This document shows positions 44,680-53,728 of a DNA stretch of 64,000 nt, piece by piece. This stretch comes from Orrella daihaiensis (GTDB lineage: Bacteria; Pseudomonadota; Gammaproteobacteria; Burkholderiales; Burkholderiaceae_B). The stretch is from the NCBI RefSeq assembly GCF_022811525.1, contig NZ_CP063982.1, positions 2,418,001 to 2,482,000 of the forward strand, read 5' to 3'. Every line of letters starts with the position of its first letter. Position 1 is the stretch's first letter. A program made the position numbers and the translations under genes. The notes beneath the pieces were generated by a model. It saw only the letters and a list, made by a program, of their open reading frames with translations. It was not told the origin of the DNA and searched no databases.

Positions 44680-47039
44680 AGCTGGGTCTGTCCCAGACGT
44701 TCAGCCAAGATGGTTCGTTCAATGTAGGAGCCGTCTAAGTTGACATTGTCAAACTCCACATCCAAAAAATTAACGCCGTAAAGATTGGCCGACTGCATGG
44801 CCACTGAGGTCAGTCGGGCACCTGAGAACGAGCCTTCCATGAAATTGCTCATTGACAAGTTTGACTGATCGATGGTGGCACGATCGAACCGAACGCCCTT
44901 GGCGACAGCGCGACGCATTGAAGTCTGCGACATCCCGCAGCCAGTTAGATCGAGAGCATCACCCGTGATGCGATCCAGATTCGCCCCCGACAGATTCACA
45001 CCCTGCCAACTGGCTCGGTCCATGTTGGCATCCCTGAAATCCGCATACGTTGCGGTAGTGCCCTCGCTAGCAGCGCTATCGGTCAAATCTGCGCCAGTCA
45101 AACGCGCTTTGTGCAATTTGGCGACTTGAAAGTTCGCCTTGATGCATGTCGCTTTTGATAGATCAGCTTCCGACAAGTCAGCCCCGGAGAATACAGCCTC
45201 CACCAATTTCGCACCCGCCAGGTTGGTGCGTGTCATGACTGCACCCGTGAAGTCGGTCTGCATCGCCGTGGCTGCTGAAAGGTTGGCGTTTCGCAAACTT
45301 GAACTCGCGAGGGTTGCCATCGATAAATCAGCTCCCTCCAGCACAGCGTCAGTAAACGAACATGAGGACAAGTCAGCGCGGAAAGCGTTGATACCATTTA
45401 AAGTTGCCGCATCGAAATTCGCTTTGTTCAGGCTCGCCAGCGTAAAACTCGCCGCCCCCAGGTCAGCGCCTGTAAACATGGCCGCCACTAGAACGGATCG
45501 ATCGAATTTTGCGTTTCTTAACGTTGCACCCACAAAACATGCGCCAGACAGCATCGACCCTGAAAAATCCATGTCGCTCAAATCAAGACCCGAGAGATCA
45601 GCATCGGCAAGGCTCAAGTCGCGGCAGTTCTGACCGTGGCTCTTGCGCCGAATAACCTCAAGCCGGCCCCGCTGGGCATCCTGACCCTTGGACGGATCAG
45701 ACGGATTTAGTTCGTCCTTTAGGCTTTCATCATCGAGCATGGCCACCACGGCCTGCACCTCTTCAAAGAACTTCTCGACGCTGCCACTGGACTGCTCGAT
45801 GGCCAATGCAAACGCACGCGTCTGGGGGTTTTGTCGGAGAGACTGCAGTACTTGCGCATCACTCATGCCAGCCGCCTTCATTCGAGCGGAGAAAGTTTGT
45901 CGCTCTTGGGTAAATTGCTGCATGAGCTCATCAAGACGCTGGCTTTCTTCAAGCTCGGTCGAAGGTTTGGGCGGTGGGCGACGAACTACGGGTCCCAAGG
46001 CCGACCTGATCACGGGCTTGTACATATTGACGTAGTCGATCGCCGCACGTGCGGGTTCAGACAGTGGCTCGGTTGCAGCACACAAACCAACGACTTCGCG
46101 GGCATCGGGTGTGGAGACCTGTATTACAGTCCGGTAGAGGGCAACGCCTGTAAGCTGGTCTGGCATCAAATAAACCGTTTCCAGACGGGTCTGAACTTCG
46201 GCTAATTCAACGTCCGTCTCAGACACGGCGACCACGGGAAACACCCTCACGCGCAGCGCAGGCAATTGCGCCTGCAGGACGCTGTGCTTGGGATGCATGT
46301 TTTGCAGGACAACTGTCTCGCCACCCTGCCAGAACCCTTCTGCCAGACGCTGATCGGGCGGAGCAACCTGAAAATAGGTGAAGTCAGTGTCCAGAGGAAG
46401 ATGCGGCCAACGGGTTTTAGTCCACTGGTCATCAAACTTGCCAAGATATTGGGCACGCTGCGGCATGTCCGGGTAGTACTGCCAGAATCCGGCTACGCCT
46501 GGTCGACTCGTGGCCGAGGTCATGAGAGCATCAGGCAGCTCCACATTAGGCAAAGGCTGGCGCAGTGAACCGTCCTTTTCTTTGATCGCGACTGCGCCTT
46601 TGCCGTATGGGTTGCCGTCAAAGCCCTCGCCGCCAAGTGCCGTTGCCGGGGCTATCGGCATCCGTTCAAACGGCAGTGGATCTGAAATACCGCCTAGCGC
46701 ATTGAAAAACCGATCACCAAACACCGCGAGCCGCTTACTCAAAGAACCGACCGTCACCTGAGCAGATACAGGTTGGGTTTTCCCAACTGACGCAGGATAG
46801 GCCGCACCAAAGACGACATACTCGCCGCGCAGTTTGGGCCAACCCTCATCAAACACCGAGTAGCCCTCGACAGCAGGCTTAATCGCTTCCCATACAGGCG
46901 AAGTAACTTTTGGCCCTGGCTTGCCCTCATCGTGCAGGTAAAAAGGAACCATAAAAGCCACTGCGAGCGAATACCGATCCGGAGCCAAAGAGATAACACG
47001 GTAGGTAAACTCGGTGGTTTCGGGTTTTAACAAGCGCAT
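44676..47039 (-). CDS. DUF2169-pentapeptide repeat fusion protein
   Basis: This is a 787-residue protein with an N-terminal DUF2169 domain (about 1-330; LAVAFMVPFYLHDEGKP and YPASVGKTQPVSAQV), an alpha-helical middle (about 350-480) and a C-terminal stretch of pentapeptides (about 480-787). DUF2169 proteins are adaptors that load effectors onto VgrG or PAAR tips. Its ATG overlaps the stop of the gene before it by one base and its stop overlaps the next ATG by 4 bases, so the unit is tightly coupled. Confidence 0.92.
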   Translation of the reverse strand: MRLLKPETTEFTYRVISLAPDRYSLAVAFMVPFYLHDEGKPGPKVTSPVWEAIKPAVEGYSVFDEGWPKLRGEYVVFGAAYPASVGKTQPVSAQVTVGSLSKRLAVFGDRFFNALGGISDPLPFERMPIAPATALGGEGFDGNPYGKGAVAIKEKDGSLRQPLPNVELPDALMTSATSRPGVAGFWQYYPDMPQRAQYLGKFDDQWTKTRWPHLPLDTDFTYFQVAPPDQRLAEGFWQGGETVVLQNMHPKHSVLQAQLPALRVRVFPVVAVSETDVELAEVQTRLETVYLMPDQLTGVALYRTVIQVSTPDAREVVGLCAATEPLSEPARAAIDYVNMYKPVIRSALGPVVRRPPPKPSTELEESQRLDELMQQFTQERQTFSARMKAAGMSDAQVLQSLRQNPQTRAFALAIEQSSGSVEKFFEEVQAVVAMLDDESLKDELNPSDPSKGQDAQRGRLEVIRRKSHGQNCRDLSLADADLSGLDLSDMDFSGSMLSGACFVGATLRNAKFDRSVLVAAMFTGADLGAASFTLASLNKANFDAATLNGINAFRADLSSCSFTDAVLEGADLSMATLASSSLRNANLSAATAMQTDFTGAVMTRTNLAGAKLVEAVFSGADLSEADLSKATCIKANFQVAKLHKARLTGADLTDSAASEGTTATYADFRDANMDRASWQGVNLSGANLDRITGDALDLTGCGMSQTSMRRAVAKGVRFDRATIDQSNLSMSNFMEGSFSGARLTSVAMQSANLYGVNFLDVEFDNVNLDGSYIERTILAERLGQTQL

Positions 47040-48451
47040 TATTTTGCCCCAGCCTGAACCGAAGCCTCACCAATCTTGGTTTCGACTGTGCGAATCACAC
47101 CCGCTATCTTTTCTTTGACAGTCGCCTCTAGCGACTCTTTCAACTCATCAAGCTTCTTTTTTGTTTCTAATTGAAGCGCTACAGCAGCGGCTTTCGCCTG
47201 GTCTGCAGCTATCGTCGAAATTTTAGCTACATCCGGAATCGGCACTGTTGGGGAGAGTATGGTGACCGCACCGCTGGCGATACTGACGCCCATTGAGTCA
47301 ACCTTGACTTCGTTGCCAGCGCCAAAGCTCAATATCGCTCCCTTATTTGACAAATCCACTTTCGCGCTGGCGTTTAAACTCTCGAGCGTGGCCGTACCGT
47401 TAGCCAAAGCTAAAGAGGCGTTTGCGGCCGCTGCGGTCGACGAATGGATTTCCACGCTATTAGGCTTAAGCGTCATCTTGCTTCCGCCGCTAGTGGATTC
47501 ATCCGCATAGATAAAAGCTTCACCGGGCTGAGTCGTCAAACCTGCGTTTGCCAATGTATTCCTGGTAGCCAGGGCGGTCAATGCTCCGGGCGTGAGTAAA
47601 AACGTAGCAGTCGAAGGCGAGACGCCACCGGTTGTGGTGGTAACGTTGACTTTATTGCTACTCACAGCGACGCCGTTAGAGTCCCCCGTGATGACGCTTG
47701 CACCATCAGTATTAAATCCGATGATTTCGTGACCGTGGTTCCTATTAAACGCACGCTGACTGCCATCGAAAGACAACTTAAAGGCTTGCGGAGACAGGGC
47801 CAAACCAGATGATCCAGCTGCAACAGCACCCCCAGTCTGAGTAGCGCTCACGCCAAGAAAACCGTACCCCTGATGGTTGATCGACATGGCAGACATTGGA
47901 TTAAGGTCGCTTTGCTTTTTAAGCAACCAATACAAGGCAACCGTCAGAATCACGGTCGCTAGTGATAGGACTTGGGCATTAACTGTCGTGATTGCGAAAA
48001 AGCCAGAGTTGCCGTCAATCTTGACCTCGTCTTTATGCTCTATTTTTGGAACCCAAAGCGTTTTTACGCCAATTGCAAAACCTGCAGCAGCGATAACCTG
48101 CGCGGCAACAATGGCCTTCAGCAAAAATTTCAGCTTTTTGAAAGCCGTCAAATCTGTGGATCCTGCTGTGACGCTGAACACGTGATCAAATACACCTCCT
48201 CCGTGCTCCGCCATCACGAAATGCCAGCCGCCAACCCATTGAATCTCGGCACCAAACTCAAGCTCAACCTTGGTGACCAATCCAACATCAGCGATTGCAC
48301 CGATATTAAGTCTTGATTCCATGCCAATAACGGTCGTATTTTCAGACCCGATGACGTAATTCATCTCTTGGCCAAATACAAGCGAAATCTCAGTTCCGTG
48401 GTGCTCGGTGTAGCTCACACCTGTGTGATAAACGTGACTTCCCTCGCTCAT
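47039..48451 (-). CDS. T6SS-linked protein with two membrane segments and beta-repeats, candidate effector
   Basis: I recognise no domain in this 470-residue protein. Its N-terminus has repeated TVIG- and NIGA-like strands (SENTTVIGMESRLNIGAIADVG). Two hydrophobic segments follow (about 108-132, FLLKAIVAAQVIAAAGFAIG, and about 160-178, LSLATVILTVALYWLL). The rest is Ser/Thr-, Gly- and Val-rich and could form a VgrG-like beta helix, ending in a helical, Lys- and Glu-rich tail. It lies between vgrG and the DUF2169 adaptor, the usual place for cargo. A membrane-inserting effector is a reasonable guess. No immunity gene is obvious. Confidence 0.75.
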   Translation of the reverse strand: MSEGSHVYHTGVSYTEHHGTEISLVFGQEMNYVIGSENTTVIGMESRLNIGAIADVGLVTKVELEFGAEIQWVGGWHFVMAEHGGGVFDHVFSVTAGSTDLTAFKKLKFLLKAIVAAQVIAAAGFAIGVKTLWVPKIEHKDEVKIDGNSGFFAITTVNAQVLSLATVILTVALYWLLKKQSDLNPMSAMSINHQGYGFLGVSATQTGGAVAAGSSGLALSPQAFKLSFDGSQRAFNRNHGHEIIGFNTDGASVITGDSNGVAVSSNKVNVTTTTGGVSPSTATFLLTPGALTALATRNTLANAGLTTQPGEAFIYADESTSGGSKMTLKPNSVEIHSSTAAAANASLALANGTATLESLNASAKVDLSNKGAILSFGAGNEVKVDSMGVSIASGAVTILSPTVPIPDVAKISTIAADQAKAAAVALQLETKKKLDELKESLEATVKEKIAGVIRTVETKIGEASVQAGAK

Positions 48452-48487
48452 TTTTTCTCCTATTTATCCATTCGATCGGCTATGAGC

Positions 48488-50179
48488 TCAGACACCAATC
48501 GCATCGGTAATCGAACCAGGGTCTGGCAAGTTTGGCATCTTGGGAGATGAAGCGTTTGCAGCCGAAGGGAATGCGCCCAGGGTGAAATAGGCTGAACCAC
48601 TGGGCGAGTACAACGTAATGCCTCTACCCAACGTACTGTCATTCATGACGATCATGTTGCCTGAGGTGCTCTTGATACCGTTGTTTTGCGCGTTGTCATC
48701 CACCACCACGTTTTTATTTTCCGAGTTGGTGACCGCACCGAGGATGACCGGCTGATCAGGATCGCCCCCAGCAAAGCCAATCACAACTTCGGTTCCCTTA
48801 AGCAACGGAAAGTGCATCCCATGACCATCACCGGCATAAGGTGATGCCATTCTTAACCAGGTCGACCCCTTGTTAGCGCGCTTATCACTGAGGTCATATA
48901 ACATCTGAACCTTGTACTGGCCGTACTCGTTAAGTTCTGCAGAACTACCCGATCCCTCGCTATCAACGATGCCACTCAAAAACCCAGCTACCGTCGGTCG
49001 TGGGGTTACTGGCTTGGCGCGAAACTGTTGGTTAGCACGTATCGCCCGAAACTTGGCCTGATAAGTCGTGCCCGTTTCACCGGCAGCATATTGCGTGGTT
49101 TGTCCCGAAAGAACAACACCTACCTGCGAGCCACGGTGCACGATCTCGGTCACTAAAAAGCGGCCATTGCAGTCTTTACGATAGTGACTTGAAAGTTCAA
49201 TGAAGTAGCCCGACCGCATACCGACCGCCGGCGCCTCACCATGGAAGGTTTCCACCTCGCAGGCAAGTTGCTCGGCGCGCACTTTCGCGAGTCTGCTCGC
49301 TTCGGATTTTGCGCGTAAGTTGTCGCCAAAGTACATCACCTCGCCAGCGCGTCCACCTGAAACCGATTCGTCAGCCTTCAGATCGTCAGCCATCGCCGCC
49401 TTGCGGTAGTTGTAGTCCTGCACGATCACCTTCTTGGTGACTTGCTGGCGTTTCCACACAAACGACGTCACTGATTGGTCAAGCCTAGCTGTTTGAACGT
49501 TCTCCGGTGGCACGTATTTCAGCGAAAGGGTCTTGTCCGAGTGTGCCTCTTTGTAGTCAGTGATAACCACTTGCGCGCTGTCACTACCACCCAATCCAAC
49601 GAGCGCCAACAGCCCAGGATCAGGCTCGTGATCGAAGTAGTAGTAAAGACCCTCTTTTTCCAACCATCGCGACATGAAGTCAAAGTGCGTCTCCTGGTAC
49701 TGACAGACGAAACTGCGTTTGCGATAGTCAAATGGATTGCGAATTGCGATTTTGAAATCTGCGTTACTAAACTCACTGTCACGCAACAAATCAGCTATCA
49801 AATCAGGAATTGACTGTTCCTGTAAGTAAATCTCATTGATGCGGGTTAGCGTCAGACCCCAGAGTTTGGGTACGAGCACGACACGATAAAAGTAATAATC
49901 ATCGACTTGACCAAGTTGCTCAGCTTCGCTAACGACACCGTGATACGGCGTGTACTGCGAGCCGGTTGCAGTACGCATGGCAAAAGTCGCTACATGGCTA
50001 GTCAAATCAACGAGATCCACATCGGCCGTGCTGGCAACTAGCGTGATGTCGAACCGAAACAGGCTCGAAATAGCCTCGCGCCCTTCGAATCTTACGACGT
50101 CAAACTGAGGTGCCCCCGGGGCTTGCGACTTAAAGGCAAACCGAGATTCCGCATTACGCCCTAAAAAAATATCCAACAT
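48488..50179 (-). CDS. vgrG: T6SS spike protein VgrG
   Basis: The 563-residue protein has the gp27-like part (MLDIFLGRNAESRFAFKSQAPG at the start, RFDITLVA, CQYQETHFDFMSRWLEKEGLYYYF) and the gp5-like OB fold (about 380-500, LKGTEVVIGFAGGDPDQPVILGAV), ending in short beta strands. There is no C-terminal effector extension. Cargo is probably carried by the neighbouring PAAR-like and adaptor proteins. The gene is 88 bases from tssG. Confidence 0.96.
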   Translation of the reverse strand: MLDIFLGRNAESRFAFKSQAPGAPQFDVVRFEGREAISSLFRFDITLVASTADVDLVDLTSHVATFAMRTATGSQYTPYHGVVSEAEQLGQVDDYYFYRVVLVPKLWGLTLTRINEIYLQEQSIPDLIADLLRDSEFSNADFKIAIRNPFDYRKRSFVCQYQETHFDFMSRWLEKEGLYYYFDHEPDPGLLALVGLGGSDSAQVVITDYKEAHSDKTLSLKYVPPENVQTARLDQSVTSFVWKRQQVTKKVIVQDYNYRKAAMADDLKADESVSGGRAGEVMYFGDNLRAKSEASRLAKVRAEQLACEVETFHGEAPAVGMRSGYFIELSSHYRKDCNGRFLVTEIVHRGSQVGVVLSGQTTQYAAGETGTTYQAKFRAIRANQQFRAKPVTPRPTVAGFLSGIVDSEGSGSSAELNEYGQYKVQMLYDLSDKRANKGSTWLRMASPYAGDGHGMHFPLLKGTEVVIGFAGGDPDQPVILGAVTNSENKNVVVDDNAQNNGIKSTSGNMIVMNDSTLGRGITLYSPSGSAYFTLGAFPSAANASSPKMPNLPDPGSITDAIGV

Positions 50180-50267
50180 GATCTAGTTCCTCCATGCCGC
50201 CAGTCTAGGCAAGCCTGTTACATCTTTCTACGATCGCGGATCGACTAATCACGACCAAACCCGACAT

Positions 50268-51278
50268 TCATGCCGCGAGCGCTAACGGCTCGCGTAACCG
50301 CAACTCAAATGAGGTGCTCACACTTTCCTCATCCAGACCACTGACGAGCCACGTGTCAGCGCCCAAGCTCGACCATTCGATGCCAACAACGCGCGCTGGT
50401 GCAGCCTCACCTGCTTTGAGCCTGAGCCCAACCCGCACAGGCAATGGTTCAATCAGGTAGTAGTCCACCAAAAATCGGAAGCGCTCATGCCCCGTTCCAC
50501 CAGGCAACAATTCGCGGTAGCTTTGAATCGAGAGATTGGTTAGTTCAATCGAGATACCATCTAGCGTTCGGCAACGAGCACCCAAATGCGCGTTGTCACC
50601 TAGCGTGCAAGCCTCGCGACCAAGACTGAATCTTTGCTCGGGTGCGATCGCTACCCAGGCCACCTGCAACTGCCGGACTTCTACCTGAGCGTTTGGCAAT
50701 GACGCTTTGAGCACCGCCTTCAGACCCTCGGCCGTGCGGGTCTGCTGGTTATACAAGGCCCCACAGTAAAGAAGGGACCCAACGCCAGGCTGGGAAAACT
50801 TCGAATGGGGCTGCTCAATGCCGACAAAGGCATAGAGGATCTCAAGCATGCGCGTATCACCATATTCGATAACGCGCAAAGCTGGCCTAGACTTAAGCCA
50901 AGCCTCGAAAAACATGGGGTAAATCGATTGAGCAAAAACGTCGAGAAACTCGCGATTAACTGCATAGCCATCGGCTTGCTCATTAAGTAAGTCCTCTGTA
51001 TAAAAGGTGGGCAACGGTGAATCAACACCATAGAGCCCCAGAAAATTGGCGGTAACCCGATACCGCTGGCGGCCGTGTTCCTCGATACCCTGCAGGTCTG
51101 TTTGCGGAAACCCCAGACCAAGGCGGGGCCTAACCCGGATGGCATCTTGTTCAGCAACGCCCTCTCGCTTGGCTAGCAAACGCAACAAGCGGTAAGCCTG
51201 GAAAAAGGAATACCGGTCGCCGCGGGCGAGTAGCCGTTTGGTCAGATCAGCGGCTTGGTGCCGAGCATCGCTGGCCAT
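50268..51278 (-). CDS. tssG: T6SS baseplate protein TssG
   Basis: This 336-residue TssG protein builds the baseplate wedge with TssF. The typical N-terminal RYSFFQAYRLLRLL and VRPRLGLGFPQTDL are present, then the conserved GLYGVDSPLPTFYTEDLL. It overlaps tssF by 37 bases, consistent with coupled translation. Confidence 0.95.
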   Translation of the reverse strand: MASDARHQAADLTKRLLARGDRYSFFQAYRLLRLLAKREGVAEQDAIRVRPRLGLGFPQTDLQGIEEHGRQRYRVTANFLGLYGVDSPLPTFYTEDLLNEQADGYAVNREFLDVFAQSIYPMFFEAWLKSRPALRVIEYGDTRMLEILYAFVGIEQPHSKFSQPGVGSLLYCGALYNQQTRTAEGLKAVLKASLPNAQVEVRQLQVAWVAIAPEQRFSLGREACTLGDNAHLGARCRTLDGISIELTNLSIQSYRELLPGGTGHERFRFLVDYYLIEPLPVRVGLRLKAGEAAPARVVGIEWSSLGADTWLVSGLDEESVSTSFELRLREPLALAA

Positions 51279-52972
51279 TTGAACTCCACCCCCGTGTTTC
51301 GATCTTTCATTTCAAAGCGGGTATATACATTGATGCTGGCATACGTCGCAAAAAACCGCGCCAGCACACAACCCCACAGATACATGGCGCCGACGGACGG
51401 CCAATTGGACTGATCGCACATTACGCTTACCACTTGACCTCGAATCACTGCTCCCCGATAAACGCGGGTCTCTGGCTGCGTCACGACACTCAATATGCCT
51501 TCGATCTGCCGATCATTAGCTAACCGGATCGTATGGTCGTTGGTACGGAAACTGTTATAGAGTCGCAAAAGCGACCTTGCGGTGTCAGTATTGCCAAGTG
51601 ACATGAAATTCAGAGCCGTGTGACTGATGCAGGACCAGAGCAAATCCTCACCAATCGGCGCATCGACCGCCCCCTTGACTGACGTGATGTTGCGAAACGA
51701 GCAGCGCTCAGGTGATGTGTTGGTGGGCTCGCACACATCACCGAGCTTGAGTCGTTCAGGTAACCATCGATTGGTGCAAGTCAGCTCGATGGACAGTGTC
51801 TCTGGCCGGGGAACCTCATCAGGTTCGTAGGCTAAGGACAAATAAGTTTCGACCCAATCACCACTCATCGCAGGCTTGATACTGGCTCGATAGGTTCGCT
51901 CGCGCTTACTCGCGTCGAACTGCATCCAGGAAAACGGTATGTATGGCCGATGGTTGATATCGCCTTGACGCAAACCAATCACCGAATCAATCGAATAAAT
52001 CTGATGATGCTGACGTGCCAACCCATCCGGCAGTACCAGGTAGTCCGGAATCTCATGGGTGACATTGACGGGCTCTGCGGATTGGCTGAACAAATTCACG
52101 GCTGGCACAACATTGATCATAAAACTGCTAGCAGCAAGCTCTGGCAGCGCGTGCGCAGACTTGCGAATGGTTACTTCGAGCGCGAAATCTGGTCCGCTTA
52201 ACTTCTGTGCGACATCTGATAACCCACAGAACTCGACATAGAGAAATTTCTCCGGGAAAAACAACAACTCCCGAATCAACCCGAATCCGGGCATGCCATT
52301 GTCTGGCTGGGGCACAAGTGCCTCATCAAAACCGGGAAATGCCAAGCCCTGATTGAGACGAATCCGGCCAGCCTGTCGATCAACGAGCTCGATGCGCTCG
52401 CCGTAGTACTGCAAAAACATCAGGAGGTTGGCAGCGACTTCAGGGTTATCCCCAAGAAAAAAACGCAGCCTGTCAGGGACCTGGATCCCTTGTGTGCCTT
52501 GAACAGCCGAGACCTCGAGTCTTAAAAAACGCTCGCCACTGTCTGTCACTCGCCACTGGACACTGCGCAGCGACACTTGGTCAATCTGAAGGTCGACTGT
52601 CGTCGCAAAACGGCAACTCACCCCATCAACTGGTCTAGCCGCAAGCTCTGTACCCGCGGGAATGAGTGCCGCCTCTTTTAGCGATGCCTTGGGCTCAAAC
52701 ACCATCATCGTGGCCGCAGGCACAGGCCGCAAAATCTGTGGCATCAGAATGCTGGTAAGCTCTTGCGCGATCTCTGGGAACTCGTCCTGCAATTTCTGGC
52801 GAGTATGACCATTCAAAAAAGCAACGCCCTCAAGCAACCGCTCGATATCCGGGTCGACCGCCGGCGTGCCAAGCATCGGTGCAATCGCCGGATTGTCGCG
52901 CGCGAACTCCTGCGAGTAATGCCGCAACCGGCGCAACTCATCGGAATAAAAAGCTTTGTAGTCGGTGGCCAT
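51242..52972 (-). CDS. tssF: T6SS baseplate protein TssF
   Basis: The 576-residue baseplate wedge protein has the conserved start FYSDELRRLRHYSQEFARDNPAIAPML, then DPDIERLLEGVAFLNGHTRQKLQDEFPEI, and the middle FPEKFLYVEFCGL. It is the first gene of its minus-strand unit, divergent from tssB over a 252-base promoter region. Confidence 0.97.
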   Translation of the reverse strand: MATDYKAFYSDELRRLRHYSQEFARDNPAIAPMLGTPAVDPDIERLLEGVAFLNGHTRQKLQDEFPEIAQELTSILMPQILRPVPAATMMVFEPKASLKEAALIPAGTELAARPVDGVSCRFATTVDLQIDQVSLRSVQWRVTDSGERFLRLEVSAVQGTQGIQVPDRLRFFLGDNPEVAANLLMFLQYYGERIELVDRQAGRIRLNQGLAFPGFDEALVPQPDNGMPGFGLIRELLFFPEKFLYVEFCGLSDVAQKLSGPDFALEVTIRKSAHALPELAASSFMINVVPAVNLFSQSAEPVNVTHEIPDYLVLPDGLARQHHQIYSIDSVIGLRQGDINHRPYIPFSWMQFDASKRERTYRASIKPAMSGDWVETYLSLAYEPDEVPRPETLSIELTCTNRWLPERLKLGDVCEPTNTSPERCSFRNITSVKGAVDAPIGEDLLWSCISHTALNFMSLGNTDTARSLLRLYNSFRTNDHTIRLANDRQIEGILSVVTQPETRVYRGAVIRGQVVSVMCDQSNWPSVGAMYLWGCVLARFFATYASINVYTRFEMKDRNTGVEFKWPAMLGTKPLI

Positions 52973-53224
52973 GGCACACAGGTAAGCAGGCAGAGTCTAG
53001 AGAAGATACCGGAGAATCATTGCTACGGCTGTGCGATTTATTACATCGCATTACATTGCGCGACAGTTGGCGATTTAGACGAACCACAAACGTTGGCGTC
53101 TGCCACAATCACCTCAGACTGAAATACCAACGATTAAGCCCAGATCGACGTTTTTGTATTCGCCACGCGTTGTAGATGGCACCTGTCGATTCAGTGGTCT
53201 GCTCTACAACACAAGGAGAATGGT
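52973..53224. promoter_or_regulatory. divergent promoter region of the two T6SS structural operons
   Basis: The region separates tssF (minus) from tssB (plus) and must hold both promoters. The tssB start is preceded by AAGGAG (near 53213-53218). I found no clear sigma-54 or ECF signature here, so regulation by the flanking response regulators is an inference only. Confidence 0.45.
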
Positions 53225-53713
53225 ATGGCTGGTGAAGGATCCGTCGCCCCGAAAGAAAGGGTCAATATTACGTATAAACCTGCCACGGGCGACGCTCAGG
53301 CCGAGGTTGAACTTCCATTGAAGCTTCTGGTGCTTGGTGATTTCACCCAAAAGCAAGATGATCGTCCTATCGAGGAGCGCAAGCCCATCAACATCGACAA
53401 GGACAACTACAACGATGTGCTTAAAGCGCAGAACCTGTCTCTGGATCTTGCGGTGCCAAATAAGCTTGAGCCCAACTCTGAAGACAACCTGGCGGTGAGC
53501 CTTAAGTTCGAGTCCCTCCGGGACTTCGAGCCCGATGCAATTGTCGAGAAGGTGCCGGAACTCAAAGAAATCATCGAACTGCGCAATGCCCTGAAAGCAC
53601 TGAAGGGGCCGCTAGGCAACGTGCCGGACTTCCGCAAAAAGCTGCAAGCACTCATCTCAGACGAGGGCACGCGCGCCAAACTGCTTGCCGAACTCGGCAT
53701 CGATCAGAAATAA
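53225..53713 (+). CDS. tssB: T6SS contractile sheath protein TssB
   Basis: The 162-residue small sheath subunit starts with PKERVNITYKPATGDAQAEVELPLKLLVLGDF. It contains the conserved LKFESLRDFEPDAIVEKVPEL, needed to pair with TssC. It is the first gene of the plus-strand unit and lies 15 bases before tssC. Confidence 0.97.
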   Translation: MAGEGSVAPKERVNITYKPATGDAQAEVELPLKLLVLGDFTQKQDDRPIEERKPINIDKDNYNDVLKAQNLSLDLAVPNKLEPNSEDNLAVSLKFESLRDFEPDAIVEKVPELKEIIELRNALKALKGPLGNVPDFRKKLQALISDEGTRAKLLAELGIDQK

Positions 53714-53728
53714 AACGGGGTAGTTCAA

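Noticed and set aside
43600..47039. Long plus-strand reading frames opposite the pentapeptide genes
   Set aside because: They are mirror frames of the repetitive pentapeptide coding sequence, with no family pattern of their own.
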